NCBI GenBank assembly: GCA_913009735.1
Contig: CAJVYU010000002.1
Coordinates: 1 to 58,189 of the forward strand
Source: an uncultured Fidelibacterota bacterium
GTDB lineage: Bacteria > Fidelibacterota > Marinisomatia > Marinisomatales > TCS55
Direction of reading: 5' to 3'
Length of the DNA: 58,189 bases
Of the stretch, positions 8,331 through 16,194 are shown piece by piece. Position numbers and translations under genes: made by a program. Below the pieces are notes generated by a model that worked only from the letters and a program-made list of their open reading frames with translations, was not told the DNA's origin and did no database searches. Position 1 is the first letter of the stretch. Every line of letters begins with the position of its first letter.

Positions 8331-8871
8331 AACGATATTCCTTTAATTGTCTACGCATTTTTTCCATGGCTCTGAATAAATATTTTTTAACGGTTCCTTC
8401 ACCGATATCCATAATAGCAGATATATCTTTTATTTTCATATTTTGTAAATATTTTAGGATAAACGCAGTGCGCTGTTTTTCCGGGAGTTCATCGGCAGCT
8501 GCTTTAATGGCACGATTAATTTCGCTATGTTTATTCACAGATCCGGGTTCGGGTATATTTTCGATGGGATCATAATTTTCTATTGGTTCTTGTGTATGCA
8601 TGTGAGACATTTTTCGTTTCATGTTCAGCGCAGTATTCACCGTAATTCGATAAAGCCACGTATAAAAAGAACTCTCAAAACGAAAGAAACGGATGTTTTT
8701 ATATGCTTTAACAAATGCTTCTTGATAAAGATCTTCTGCATCTTGTTTATTTTTCATTAGTTGATATGCTAATACCATAATTTTTTCGTCATGTAATGCC
8801 ACAAGTTGATGAAATGAATAGCTGTCACCATTTTGAGCATCTATGATTAATTGTTTTATTTTGTCCGTCAC
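8323..8871 (-). CDS. ECF-family RNA polymerase sigma factor
   Basis: A 182-residue sigma-70 family protein. Region 2 is clear (LMKNKQDAEDLYQEAFVKAY then FESSFYTWLYRITVNTALN), and region 4 has the helix-turn-helix LPEKQRTAFILKYLQNMKIK then DISAIMDIGEGTVKKYLFRA. Regions 1.1 and 3 are absent, as expected for ECF sigmas. The start is GTG at 8869-8871 with no obvious ribosome site. It heads a five-gene minus-strand operon whose other members are the anti-sigma candidate and three exported beta-rich proteins, so it probably governs an envelope response and its own operon. Two copies of ACACATGT lie just upstream. Confidence 0.93.
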   Translation of the reverse strand: MTDKIKQLIIDAQNGDSYSFHQLVALHDEKIMVLAYQLMKNKQDAEDLYQEAFVKAYKNIRFFRFESSFYTWLYRITVNTALNMKRKMSHMHTQEPIENYDPIENIPEPGSVNKHSEINRAIKAAADELPEKQRTAFILKYLQNMKIKDISAIMDIGEGTVKKYLFRAMEKMRRQLKEYRYV

Positions 8872-8885
8872 CGTTTGGAAAACTC

Positions 8886-8905
8886 ACACATGTTATGACA
8901 CATGT
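8886..8905. promoter_or_regulatory. Direct repeat ACACATGT upstream of the sigma gene
   Basis: ACACATGT occurs at 8886-8893 and 8898-8905, separated by TATG, 14 bp upstream of the sigma factor start. Each copy contains the palindrome ACATGT. A TTGACA on the minus strand (8920-8925) lies a little further upstream without a convincing -10. The pair may be a binding site for a regulator of this operon; this is inferred from position and symmetry only. Confidence 0.4.
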
Positions 8906-8937
8906 TTTTATGATATAGTTGTCAACAAATTACATGG

Positions 8938-8967
8938 AAAAAAGAAACCCCCAAAAATGAGGGTTTC
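8938..8967 (-). terminator. Intrinsic terminator of mdh
   Basis: On the minus strand a 7-bp stem GAAACCC/GGGTTTC (8961-8967 with 8944-8950) around a 10-nt loop is followed by TTTTTT (8938-8943). It ends the mdh transcript and also insulates the downstream sigma operon. Confidence 0.9.
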
Positions 8968-8993
8968 TAAATAGAGATTTTTAAGTGAATCTA

Positions 8994-9929
8994 TTATAGT
9001 CCCGTTTCTGCTACTGTCTTCTTCACAACATCTAATGTATTATTCAAAGCAGACTTTTCATCATCCGTTAATTCAAATTCCAGGATTTTTTCCACCCCAT
9101 TGGCACCGATCACTGATGGGACGCCTATGAAGTAGCCGTTAATGCCAAATTCCCCTTCACATAGTGACGCACATGGAATGACTCGTTTTTTATCTTTAAT
9201 GTAAGATTCGGCCATTTCAATGGCACATTGGGCAGGTGCGTAATATGCAGATCCATTGCCGAACAATTTAACGATCTCACCGCCGGCAAAACGTGTTCTG
9301 TGCTCAATTTCAGCCAACCTTTCTGCAGGAATCAAATCTGTAACCGGTACTCCACCAATAGTCGCCAATCTGGTAATTGGAACCATAGTGTCGCCGTGCC
9401 CACCCATAACCATACACGTAACATCCTGAACAGACAAACCCGTTTCCATGGCAATAAACGTTCTGAACCGTCCCGAATCAAGAGCGCCGGCCATACCGAC
9501 GACTTTGTTTTTTGAAAATCCGGATATTTTATGAAATACATACACCATAGCATCAAGAGGATTTGATATCACAATAACAAAAGCATTGGGTGCTTGTTCT
9601 TTAATATTCACGGCTACATCTTTCATAATACCCAGGTTGATCTCCAGGAGATCTTCACGATCCATACCGGGTTTTCTCGGGATTCCTGCGGTAATTATAA
9701 AAACATCTGAATCTTTGACATCATTCCAATCAGAGGTGCCTTTAATAGTTGCATCATAACCATCATGAGGACGAAGCTGCATTAGATCGAGAGCTTTCCC
9801 TTTAACCATACCTTCTGCATTTGGAATATCAAAAATAACAATATCACCCAGTTCTTTTTGCGCTGCCAAGAGGGCAAGATTCCCGCCAATTTGACCGCCG
9901 CCTATTAGTGAAATTTTTGGTCTGGACAT
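8994..9929 (-). CDS. mdh: Malate dehydrogenase (NAD-dependent, LDH-like type)
   Basis: A 311-residue TCA-cycle enzyme that interconverts malate and oxaloacetate. The Rossmann motif LIGGGQIGGNLA begins at residue 8, the acidic residue binding the adenosine ribose follows in IVIFDIPNAEG, and the substrate-binding PRKPGMDREDLL and catalytic-His MGGHGDTMVP motifs are present. This is the LDH-like bacterial group shared with Chlorobi, Bacteroidetes and relatives. It has its own transcript between two terminators. The window also carries aconitase, an isocitrate-dehydrogenase-family enzyme and citrate lyase, but they are over 18 kb away on the other strand. Confidence 0.97.
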   Translation of the reverse strand: MSRPKISLIGGGQIGGNLALLAAQKELGDIVIFDIPNAEGMVKGKALDLMQLRPHDGYDATIKGTSDWNDVKDSDVFIITAGIPRKPGMDREDLLEINLGIMKDVAVNIKEQAPNAFVIVISNPLDAMVYVFHKISGFSKNKVVGMAGALDSGRFRTFIAMETGLSVQDVTCMVMGGHGDTMVPITRLATIGGVPVTDLIPAERLAEIEHRTRFAGGEIVKLFGNGSAYYAPAQCAIEMAESYIKDKKRVIPCASLCEGEFGINGYFIGVPSVIGANGVEKILEFELTDDEKSALNNTLDVVKKTVAETGL

Positions 9930-9984
9930 GAATTACTCCTTAAATAAAATTATATACTATAGAAATTACGACAATTTTATCTTA

Positions 9985-10012
9985 AATAAAAAACCCTCGC
10001 AGAACGAGGGTT
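9985..10012 (-). terminator. Intrinsic terminator of the rng-rplU-rpmA operon
   Basis: On the minus strand the 8-bp stem AACCCTCG/CGAGGGTT (10005-10012 with 9992-9999) with a 5-nt loop is followed by a T-rich tail. It lies 20 bp after the rpmA stop. Confidence 0.92.
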
Positions 10013-10032
10013 AATATTTTGTTTTATAAGCT

Positions 10033-10284
10033 TTATACAACAACGTTTACAAATTTTTTATCCCGTCCTTTTTTGATGAATTTCACAATTCCATCAGCCG
10101 TTGCATAAAGAGAATCATCTCCGCTACGTTTTACATTTGTTCCGGGATGGAATTTTGTTCCACGTTGTTTTAGAATAATCCCCCCGGAAAGGATAGTTTG
10201 CCCATCTGATACTTTAACGCCCAGATGTTTGGAGTTGGAATCGCGTCCGTTTCTTGAACTTCCTACACCTTTTTTATGTGCCAT
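10033..10284 (-). CDS. rpmA: 50S ribosomal protein bL27
   Basis: An 83-residue protein starting [20 protein letters not shown], the standard bL27 N-terminus that reaches into the peptidyl-transferase centre, followed by [15 protein letters not shown]. There is no Firmicutes-type cleavable leader. It lies 2 bp after rplU in the conserved rplU-rpmA pair and is the last gene before a strong terminator. Confidence 0.98.
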   Translation of the reverse strand: MAHKKGVGSSRNGRDSNSKHLGVKVSDGQTILSGGIILKQRGTKFHPGTNVKRSGDDSLYATADGIVKFIKKGRDKKFVNVVV

Positions 10285-10286
10285 AA

Positions 10287-10655
10287 CTATTCTTCCTTAG
10301 CAGTTGCGTCTGCCGGTTTTTTTACAGTTTTTTTCTTTGCTGCAGAAAATTTGATTTTATCTATTTGCAATAATGTATACCCTTGGCGGTGACCATTTTT
10401 CCGCTGATACCCTTTCCGGCGTTTTTTCTTAAAAATCAGTACCTTTCGGTTTCGTCCGTGTTCGAGGACTTTTGCTTGTACTGTGGCTCCTTTAATTGTG
10501 GGTGTTCCAACATGATCCTGTTTACCATCATTGGCAAAAAGAATTTGATCATAGGTCAATGTGCTCCCTACTTCAGATGGTTGACTGGCCACCTTTAGAC
10601 GGTCACCTTCGCTGACGGTATATTGTTTACCTGAAATTTCGACTATTACGTTCAT
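10287..10655 (-). CDS. rplU: 50S ribosomal protein bL21
   Basis: A 122-residue protein with the bL21 hallmarks [20 protein letters not shown] near the N-terminus and [20 protein letters not shown] followed by [10 protein letters not shown]. The last 20 residues are a Lys/Ala-rich extension ([16 protein letters not shown]), longer than in E. coli and common in this part of the tree. It is co-directional with rng upstream and rpmA downstream. Confidence 0.98.
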   Translation of the reverse strand: MNVIVEISGKQYTVSEGDRLKVASQPSEVGSTLTYDQILFANDGKQDHVGTPTIKGATVQAKVLEHGRNRKVLIFKKKRRKGYQRKNGHRQGYTLLQIDKIKFSAAKKKTVKKPADATAKEE

Positions 10656-10681
10656 TAATATATCTCCAAAAGCCGGCGAAA

Positions 10682-12247
10682 TTAAGAGGATTTCTTCTGA
10701 TTACCAAGACCTACTTGATCTGTAACATCTTTCTTGTCTTTTGTCCGCAAAAATCGAAATTCATCCCGTTGAACGTCATTACTTTCATCAATAGATAAAT
10801 GCACAAAATTTTGCCACATTAAACCACGTAATATTTTTTTCTTGTCATTTTTGATATATCCTGCTATTTCAGGATGAAGTAGTAATATAAGTCTTAAATC
10901 CCGGTGTTTGCTTTTATAACGTCTTAACCAATGGTCAATTCGGGTTATAAGAGTTTCTTTAGATATGATTCTTCCCGATCCATGACATGTTGGGCAATCT
11001 TCGCTCATGGAATCGATTAAACTTACCCGAATGCGTTGACGAGTCATTTCAAGTAAACCAAAATCACTAATGGGTGAAACGGCTACTTTTGCACGATCTT
11101 TTTTTAATTCTTTGCGTAATTCATAATAGACTTTTCGCTGATTTGACTCTAAACGCATATCGATAAAATCAATTACAATTAAACCGGATAAATCTCTCAG
11201 CCGCAACTGCCTTCCCACTTCCCTTGCTGCTTCAAGGTTTATTTTAAGGGAATTGAGTTCATGTTCTTTTTTCCCAATAAATCGTCCACTGTTTACATCT
11301 ACAACAACCATAGCTTCTGTTTTTTCTATAATCAGATAAGCGCCGCTTTTAAGCCATACTTTCGGTCGCATGAGTTTAGCCAATTCATCTTCGATCCCCA
11401 TGGCTTCAAATAAGGGTGTTTTTAAACGGTAAAAATCTAATCTGTTCGCCATGGTTGAAGAAACATCTTCCAAATATCGTGATGTTTTGCGATAGAGTTT
11501 TTTAGAATCAATAACGATTTTTTCAACATCTGACGTCAGGAGATCTCGAATAACGCTGGAAGCAGTTTCAAGATCTTCATATATCAATGTAGGTGGATTA
11601 GTTTTATTCGCTTTGGATTGTAGTCTGTCCCATGTTGCTTTTAATTGATCAAAATCATTTTTTAATGACTCTTCGCTTTTTCCCTCAGCAACTGTGCGAA
11701 CAATTACACCAAACCCAGCTTGTTTAAAAGAATGAACTATTTTTTTGAGCCGGCGACGTTCATATTTATCCCAAACTTTTTTTGATATTCCTATATAGTT
11801 TGCATCGGGAACCAAAACCAACAACCTTCCGGGTATTGCAACCTCTGTTGTAACTCTTGGGCCTTTACCCGCGAACGGCTCCTTTATAACCTGAACAAAA
11901 ATTTCCTGCCCCGATTGAAGATCTACGGAAATATTGTCATTATTATTTTGTCGAAATTTATGTTTACTATTTCGATGATGATCATCATCATCATCATCGT
12001 CATCGTCCATGAGATAATCGGTGTTTTCTATTTCAGAAAACGGTAAAAATGCATTCACTTCATAATCAATGTCAACGAAAGCGGCCTGCATTCCAGGTAA
12101 AACATTTTCAACTTTACCCTTGTAAATATTACCAACCATGCGTTGCTTATCGTGTTTTTCAATATACACTTCAACAAGTTGACCATCTTCGAGAATAGCA
12201 ATGCGCGTTTCGCCCATACTCTCATTTATATATATTTCTTTTTTCAT
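10682..12247 (-). CDS. rng: Ribonuclease G/E family endoribonuclease
   Basis: A 521-residue single-strand endoribonuclease for rRNA and mRNA processing. The N-terminal S1 RNA-binding domain (GNIYKGKVENVLPGMQAAFV) is interrupted near residues 81-105 by an acidic and polar insert with nine Asp in a row, then His/Asn/Lys-rich sequence. The catalytic domain carries VVVDVNSGRF and IVIDFIDMR, the two Asp-bearing strands that bind Mg2+ (near residues 315 and 360), and the Zn-link CPTCHGSGR near 419. RNase E's long C-terminal scaffold is absent, so it is closer to RNase G. It leads the operon with rplU and rpmA, a common FCB arrangement. Confidence 0.95.
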   Translation of the reverse strand: MKKEIYINESMGETRIAILEDGQLVEVYIEKHDKQRMVGNIYKGKVENVLPGMQAAFVDIDYEVNAFLPFSEIENTDYLMDDDDDDDDDHHRNSKHKFRQNNNDNISVDLQSGQEIFVQVIKEPFAGKGPRVTTEVAIPGRLLVLVPDANYIGISKKVWDKYERRRLKKIVHSFKQAGFGVIVRTVAEGKSEESLKNDFDQLKATWDRLQSKANKTNPPTLIYEDLETASSVIRDLLTSDVEKIVIDSKKLYRKTSRYLEDVSSTMANRLDFYRLKTPLFEAMGIEDELAKLMRPKVWLKSGAYLIIEKTEAMVVVDVNSGRFIGKKEHELNSLKINLEAAREVGRQLRLRDLSGLIVIDFIDMRLESNQRKVYYELRKELKKDRAKVAVSPISDFGLLEMTRQRIRVSLIDSMSEDCPTCHGSGRIISKETLITRIDHWLRRYKSKHRDLRLILLLHPEIAGYIKNDKKKILRGLMWQNFVHLSIDESNDVQRDEFRFLRTKDKKDVTDQVGLGNQKKSS

Positions 12248-12269
12248 AACTTATACCTACAAAATATTC

Positions 12270-12298
12270 ATCATATTTAATTGTTTTAATATATGCAA
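12270..12298 (-). promoter_or_regulatory. Predicted sigma-70 promoter for rng
   Basis: On the minus strand TTGCAT (12293-12298) and TATGAT (12270-12275) are separated by 17 bp, placing transcription start about 15 bases before the rng ATG. Match to the sigma-70 consensus is good; no experimental support is available. Confidence 0.6.
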
Positions 12299-12506
12299 CA
12301 GCCATCGCCACACGTACGGTGTCGATTCTTTGCTATGTTTGGTTGGAAGGAGAGAAGGAGGGAAAAAATGTGATAAAATCTTATTTTTGTATCAATTAAA
12401 AAAACGTATTAAAAAATCTGTAATTGACCTACGCTTCTTCCAAACCGACAGTAAAATTACCTGATTTATAAGCTATCAGCAAGAAAATTAAGTTTATAGT
12501 GAATTC

Positions 12507-12536
12507 TTGATTAATGTTACAAAAATGCTGTATTAT
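12507..12536 (+). promoter_or_regulatory. Predicted sigma-70 promoter for the metH riboswitch transcript
   Basis: TTGATT (12507-12512) and TATTAT (12531-12536) are separated by 18 bp. Transcription would begin near 12542-12544, exactly at the 5' edge of the SAM-II aptamer, which supports both calls. Confidence 0.65.
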
Positions 12537-12540
12537 TAAG

Positions 12541-12593
12541 CGTCGTGATTTGAGCCCTATTGCAGCGACACAAAATAATGATGCTAAAAAGGT
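12541..12593 (+). ncRNA. SAM-II riboswitch aptamer
   Basis: The segment matches the SAM-II consensus in order: a P1 5' arm (GTCGT, 12542-12546), the loop wording GATTTGAGCCCTATTGCA, the P1 3' arm (GCGAC, 12565-12569, one G-U pair), an A-rich linker, then ATGATGCTAAAAAGG ending at 12592. The last part contains the invariant GCTAAAAAGG that forms the pseudoknot and triplex around S-adenosylmethionine. The well-known environmental metX SAM-II has nearly the same loop and 3' strand. It sits directly after a promoter and before a terminator and metH, so high SAM should lower metH expression. The identification is from memory of the consensus; a covariance-model score would settle it. Confidence 0.85.
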
Positions 12594-12599
12594 GACTGG

Positions 12600-12623
12600 C
12601 CCCGAATAGCATCGGGGTTTTTT
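12600..12623 (+). terminator. Intrinsic terminator hairpin between riboswitch and metH
   Basis: CCCCGA (12600-12605) and TCGGGG (12612-12617) form a 6-bp stem with a 6-nt loop, followed by TTTTTT (12618-12623). It ends three bases before the metH ATG. It may be the riboswitch expression platform. The GGGG of its 3' arm could also be the ribosome site, in which case the hairpin would block translation. No alternative antiterminator pairing is obvious. Confidence 0.8.
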
Positions 12624-12626
12624 ATT

Positions 12627-15600
12627 ATGCAGAAAATGAAAGAACGAATTAAAAAAGACATTTTGATATTGGATGGAGCCATGGGAACCATGGTGCAATC
12701 CTACAGTCTATCCGAAACGAACTTCCGGGGCGATCGTTTTAAGGATCATCAATATGATCTAAAAGGAAATAACGATCTCTTGAGTATTACTCAACCGGAA
12801 ATAGTTAGTGAAATACATAGAGCATATTTCGACTCTGGAGCTGATATTGTTGAAACTAATACATTTAACGCCAATGCAGTTTCACAAAAAGATTATGGAA
12901 TGGAAGACCTGATCCATGAAATTAATTATGAAGCTGCAAAAATAGCTAAAAAGGTCGCTTTAGAATACACAGATAAAACGCGTTTTGTTGCCGGAGCACT
13001 GGGACCGACTAATCGCACTGCATCCTTAAGCCCGGATGTAAATAATCCTGGTTTTCGCAATACTTCTTTTGATGAGCTGAAAAATGCTTATAAAGATCAA
13101 GCCAAGGGTCTCTTGGATGGCGGAGTTGATTTATTTTTAGTAGAGACCGTTTTTGACACACTGAATTGTAAAGCTGCGCTCTTTGCGATTCGAGAATTAT
13201 TGGAAGAAGAAGAAACGGATATTCCCATTTTAGTATCGGGAACCATTACCGATGCCAGCGGACGCACCCTTTCCGGACAGACAGTGGAAGCGTTTTGGAA
13301 TTCTATTCGCCATGCAGAATTAACAGCCGTTGGACTTAACTGCGCATTGGGTGCTGAACAAATTCGTTCATGGTTAGATGAACTATCAACAATTGCTGAC
13401 ATTCCTGTCTTTGTTTATCCTAATGCAGGATTACCCAATGAATTTGGAGAATACGACCAAACTCCGGAGCACATGGCTAAAATCATTAAAGAATTTGCTG
13501 AAAGCGGATTAGTCAACATGGTTGGTGGTTGCTGCGGAACCACTCCTGACCATATTAAAATGATAGTAGAAGCAGTCAAAAATATTAAACCTCGAAAAAT
13601 ACCATCCATAGAACCTTTAACTAAATTAAGTGGTCTTGAACCTTTAACCATCCGACCGGACAGCAATTTTATCAATATTGGTGAACGCACGAATGTAACC
13701 GGTTCAGCGAAATTTAGACGGCTTATTTCCGAAGATAATTACGAAGAAGCAGTATCTGTTGCGCGGCAGCAAATCGAAAATGGCGCTCAAATTATTGATA
13801 TTAACATGGACGAAGGACTTTTGGATTCTGAAAAAGCCATGGAAACATTCCTGCGTTTTATAGCTGCAGAACCGGATATCGCGAAAGTTCCGGCCATGAT
13901 TGATTCATCCAAATGGTCAGTAATCGAAACAGGGTTAAAAAATATTCAGGGGAAAGGTATTGTTAATTCTATTTCCATGAAAGAAGGGGAAGAAGAATTT
14001 ATCCGCCAAGCTAAAATTATCAAAAAATATGGGGCGGCTGTTATTGTCATGGCTTTTGATGAAAAAGGTCAGGCTGATACTTTTGAGCGTAAAGTTGAGG
14101 TCTGTACGAAAGCGTATAAAATTTTAACCGGCAAGGTCGGTTTGCCTCCGGAAGACATCATTCTCGATCCCAATATTTTTGCTGTTGCCACAGGGATTGA
14201 TGAACACAACGAATACGCGATTGCTTTTATAGAAGCTACTCGAACCATTAAGCAATCCCTCCCGGGAGTTCATATAAGCGGTGGTGTGAGTAATTTGTCT
14301 TTTTCATTCCGTGGGAATAATGGAATCCGGGAAGCCATGCATTCTGCGTTTCTTTACCATGCAATTCAAGCCGGTATGGATATGGGTATTGTCAACGCGG
14401 GGCAACTGACAGTATACGATGATATCGAACAAAAATTGAAGGTACGAGTTGAGGATGTCCTATTCAATCGTAGAAGTGATGCAACAGGAAGATTGGTGGA
14501 TATAGCTGAAGAATATCGCGGTGTAAAAAAATCACAGAAAAAAGATTTATCATGGCGCAAAACATCCGTCGAAGAACGCTTGAAGTATGCTCTTGTGGAA
14601 GGAATAACTGATTTTATAGATATTGATGCTGAAGAAGCCCGTCAGAAATATGATCGCCCAATTCATGTGATAGAAAGACCTCTCATGGATGGGATGAATG
14701 CGGTCGGGGATCTATTTAGCTCTGGTAAAATGTTTCTACCTCAAGTAGTAAAATCGGCTCGTGTTATGAAAAAAGCTGTAGCACACTTGGTGCCTTTTAT
14801 TGATAAAGAAAAAGATGAATTAGGGCTCACGAATAAATCCAATGGTAAAATTGTATTGGCGACAGTGAAAGGTGATGTACATGATATTGGAAAAAATATT
14901 GTTGGTGTGGTCCTGGGTTGTAATGGCTATGATATCATTGATCTTGGCGTCATGGTCCCTTCGGATAAAATTCTAACTACAGCCAGAGAAGAAGGGGCAG
15001 ATTTCATTGGACTCTCCGGCTTAATCACACCGAGTCTGGATGAAATGGTTCATGTTGCGAAGGAAATGGGCCGGTTGAATTTTGATATTCCACTTTTGAT
15101 CGGCGGCGCCACGACCAGTCGGAAGCATACTGCTGTAAAAATTGAAGAAAATTATTCAGGCCCTACCGTTCATGTGATTGATGCATCCCGCGCGGTAGGA
15201 GTGGTGAGTAAACTCATGAATAATGATGAAAAAGGTAGTTATATTGAAAGCGTTCGCTCAGACTTTGCTCAAATCAGAGAAAAAAGAAGAAAACAAACAT
15301 TGCCGAAACAATTGGATATTAAAACTGCACGCCAGCGAAAATTCAACATTAAATGGAAATCTTACTCGATTCCGGAACCCAACTTTACAGGGGTAAAAGT
15401 TTTTACTGATTACCCTTTGGATGAATTGATCAATTATATTGATTGGTCACCATTCTTTCATGCCTGGGAATTGAAAGGGGTTTATCCGAAAATATTAGAT
15501 GATGAGAAATACGGGAAGGAAGCACAAACAATATTTAATGATGGTCAAAAACTACTGGATCATATCATTTCTGAAAAAATACTCACAGCTAAAGCCGTTA

Positions 15601-16181
15601 TCGGTATTCATCCTGCGTATGCAGAAAATGAAAAGGTAATTACAGAAGGAATTGATTTTAATTTTCCTCGACAATTGATTGATAAGGGAATTGGTAAACC
15701 CAACTACTGTCTATCTGACTTTATTTCACCAAAAAATGATTTCATTGGCACCTTTGCCGTAACGGCCGGACATGGACTGGAAAAGATCGTTAAAAAATTC
15801 GAAAATCAAAATGATGATTACAATGCAATCATGGCTAAAGTATTGGCTGATCGTCTGGCGGAAGCTTTTGCAGAACGTATGCACGAGCGAGTGCGTAAAG
15901 AATTCTGGGGCTATGCTGCTGATGAAAAATTAGAAGATAAACAATTGATTAAAGAAAAATACCAGGGGATTCGTCCGGCACCAGGTTATCCAGCCTGTCC
16001 TGAACATAAAGAAAAAGATAAAATATGGAAATTACTCGATGTAGAAAGAAATGCAGGTATTACCTTGACTGAAAATAGAGCGATGTATCCTGCCGCATCT
16101 GTTTGTGGTTGGTATTTTTCTCACCCTGAAGCTGTTTATTTCAGTATCAGACATACAGATAAGATTATGAACTCACTATAA
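12627..16181 (+). CDS. metH: Cobalamin-dependent methionine synthase
   Basis: A full-length 1184-residue MetH that moves a methyl group from 5-methyl-tetrahydrofolate to homocysteine through B12. Domains in order: homocysteine-binding barrel ([11 protein letters not shown]; Zn ligands in GLNCALG near 238 and [10 protein letters not shown] near 300); pterin-binding domain ([13 protein letters not shown] near 350); cobalamin cap and Rossmann domain with DVHDIGKNI near 749-757, whose His is the lower cobalt ligand; and the SAM-dependent reactivation domain with [12 protein letters not shown] near 1116. The start is ATG 12627, or ATG 12636 three codons later. It is preceded by a SAM-II riboswitch and terminator and followed after 13 bp by thrA. 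Confidence 0.97.
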   Translation: MQKMKERIKKDILILDGAMGTMVQSYSLSETNFRGDRFKDHQYDLKGNNDLLSITQPEIVSEIHRAYFDSGADIVETNTFNANAVSQKDYGMEDLIHEINYEAAKIAKKVALEYTDKTRFVAGALGPTNRTASLSPDVNNPGFRNTSFDELKNAYKDQAKGLLDGGVDLFLVETVFDTLNCKAALFAIRELLEEEETDIPILVSGTITDASGRTLSGQTVEAFWNSIRHAELTAVGLNCALGAEQIRSWLDELSTIADIPVFVYPNAGLPNEFGEYDQTPEHMAKIIKEFAESGLVNMVGGCCGTTPDHIKMIVEAVKNIKPRKIPSIEPLTKLSGLEPLTIRPDSNFINIGERTNVTGSAKFRRLISEDNYEEAVSVARQQIENGAQIIDINMDEGLLDSEKAMETFLRFIAAEPDIAKVPAMIDSSKWSVIETGLKNIQGKGIVNSISMKEGEEEFIRQAKIIKKYGAAVIVMAFDEKGQADTFERKVEVCTKAYKILTGKVGLPPEDIILDPNIFAVATGIDEHNEYAIAFIEATRTIKQSLPGVHISGGVSNLSFSFRGNNGIREAMHSAFLYHAIQAGMDMGIVNAGQLTVYDDIEQKLKVRVEDVLFNRRSDATGRLVDIAEEYRGVKKSQKKDLSWRKTSVEERLKYALVEGITDFIDIDAEEARQKYDRPIHVIERPLMDGMNAVGDLFSSGKMFLPQVVKSARVMKKAVAHLVPFIDKEKDELGLTNKSNGKIVLATVKGDVHDIGKNIVGVVLGCNGYDIIDLGVMVPSDKILTTAREEGADFIGLSGLITPSLDEMVHVAKEMGRLNFDIPLLIGGATTSRKHTAVKIEENYSGPTVHVIDASRAVGVVSKLMNNDEKGSYIESVRSDFAQIREKRRKQTLPKQLDIKTARQRKFNIKWKSYSIPEPNFTGVKVFTDYPLDELINYIDWSPFFHAWELKGVYPKILDDEKYGKEAQTIFNDGQKLLDHIISEKILTAKAVIGIHPAYAENEKVITEGIDFNFPRQLIDKGIGKPNYCLSDFISPKNDFIGTFAVTAGHGLEKIVKKFENQNDDYNAIMAKVLADRLAEAFAERMHERVRKEFWGYAADEKLEDKQLIKEKYQGIRPAPGYPACPEHKEKDKIWKLLDVERNAGITLTENRAMYPAASVCGWYFSHPEAVYFSIRHTDKIMNSL

Positions 16182-16194
16182 ATAGAGCGAAAGA

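Noticed and set aside
12201-12464. 87-codon frame between rng and metH
   Set aside because: It starts inside rng on the opposite strand and runs through promoter sequence; composition is not protein-like.
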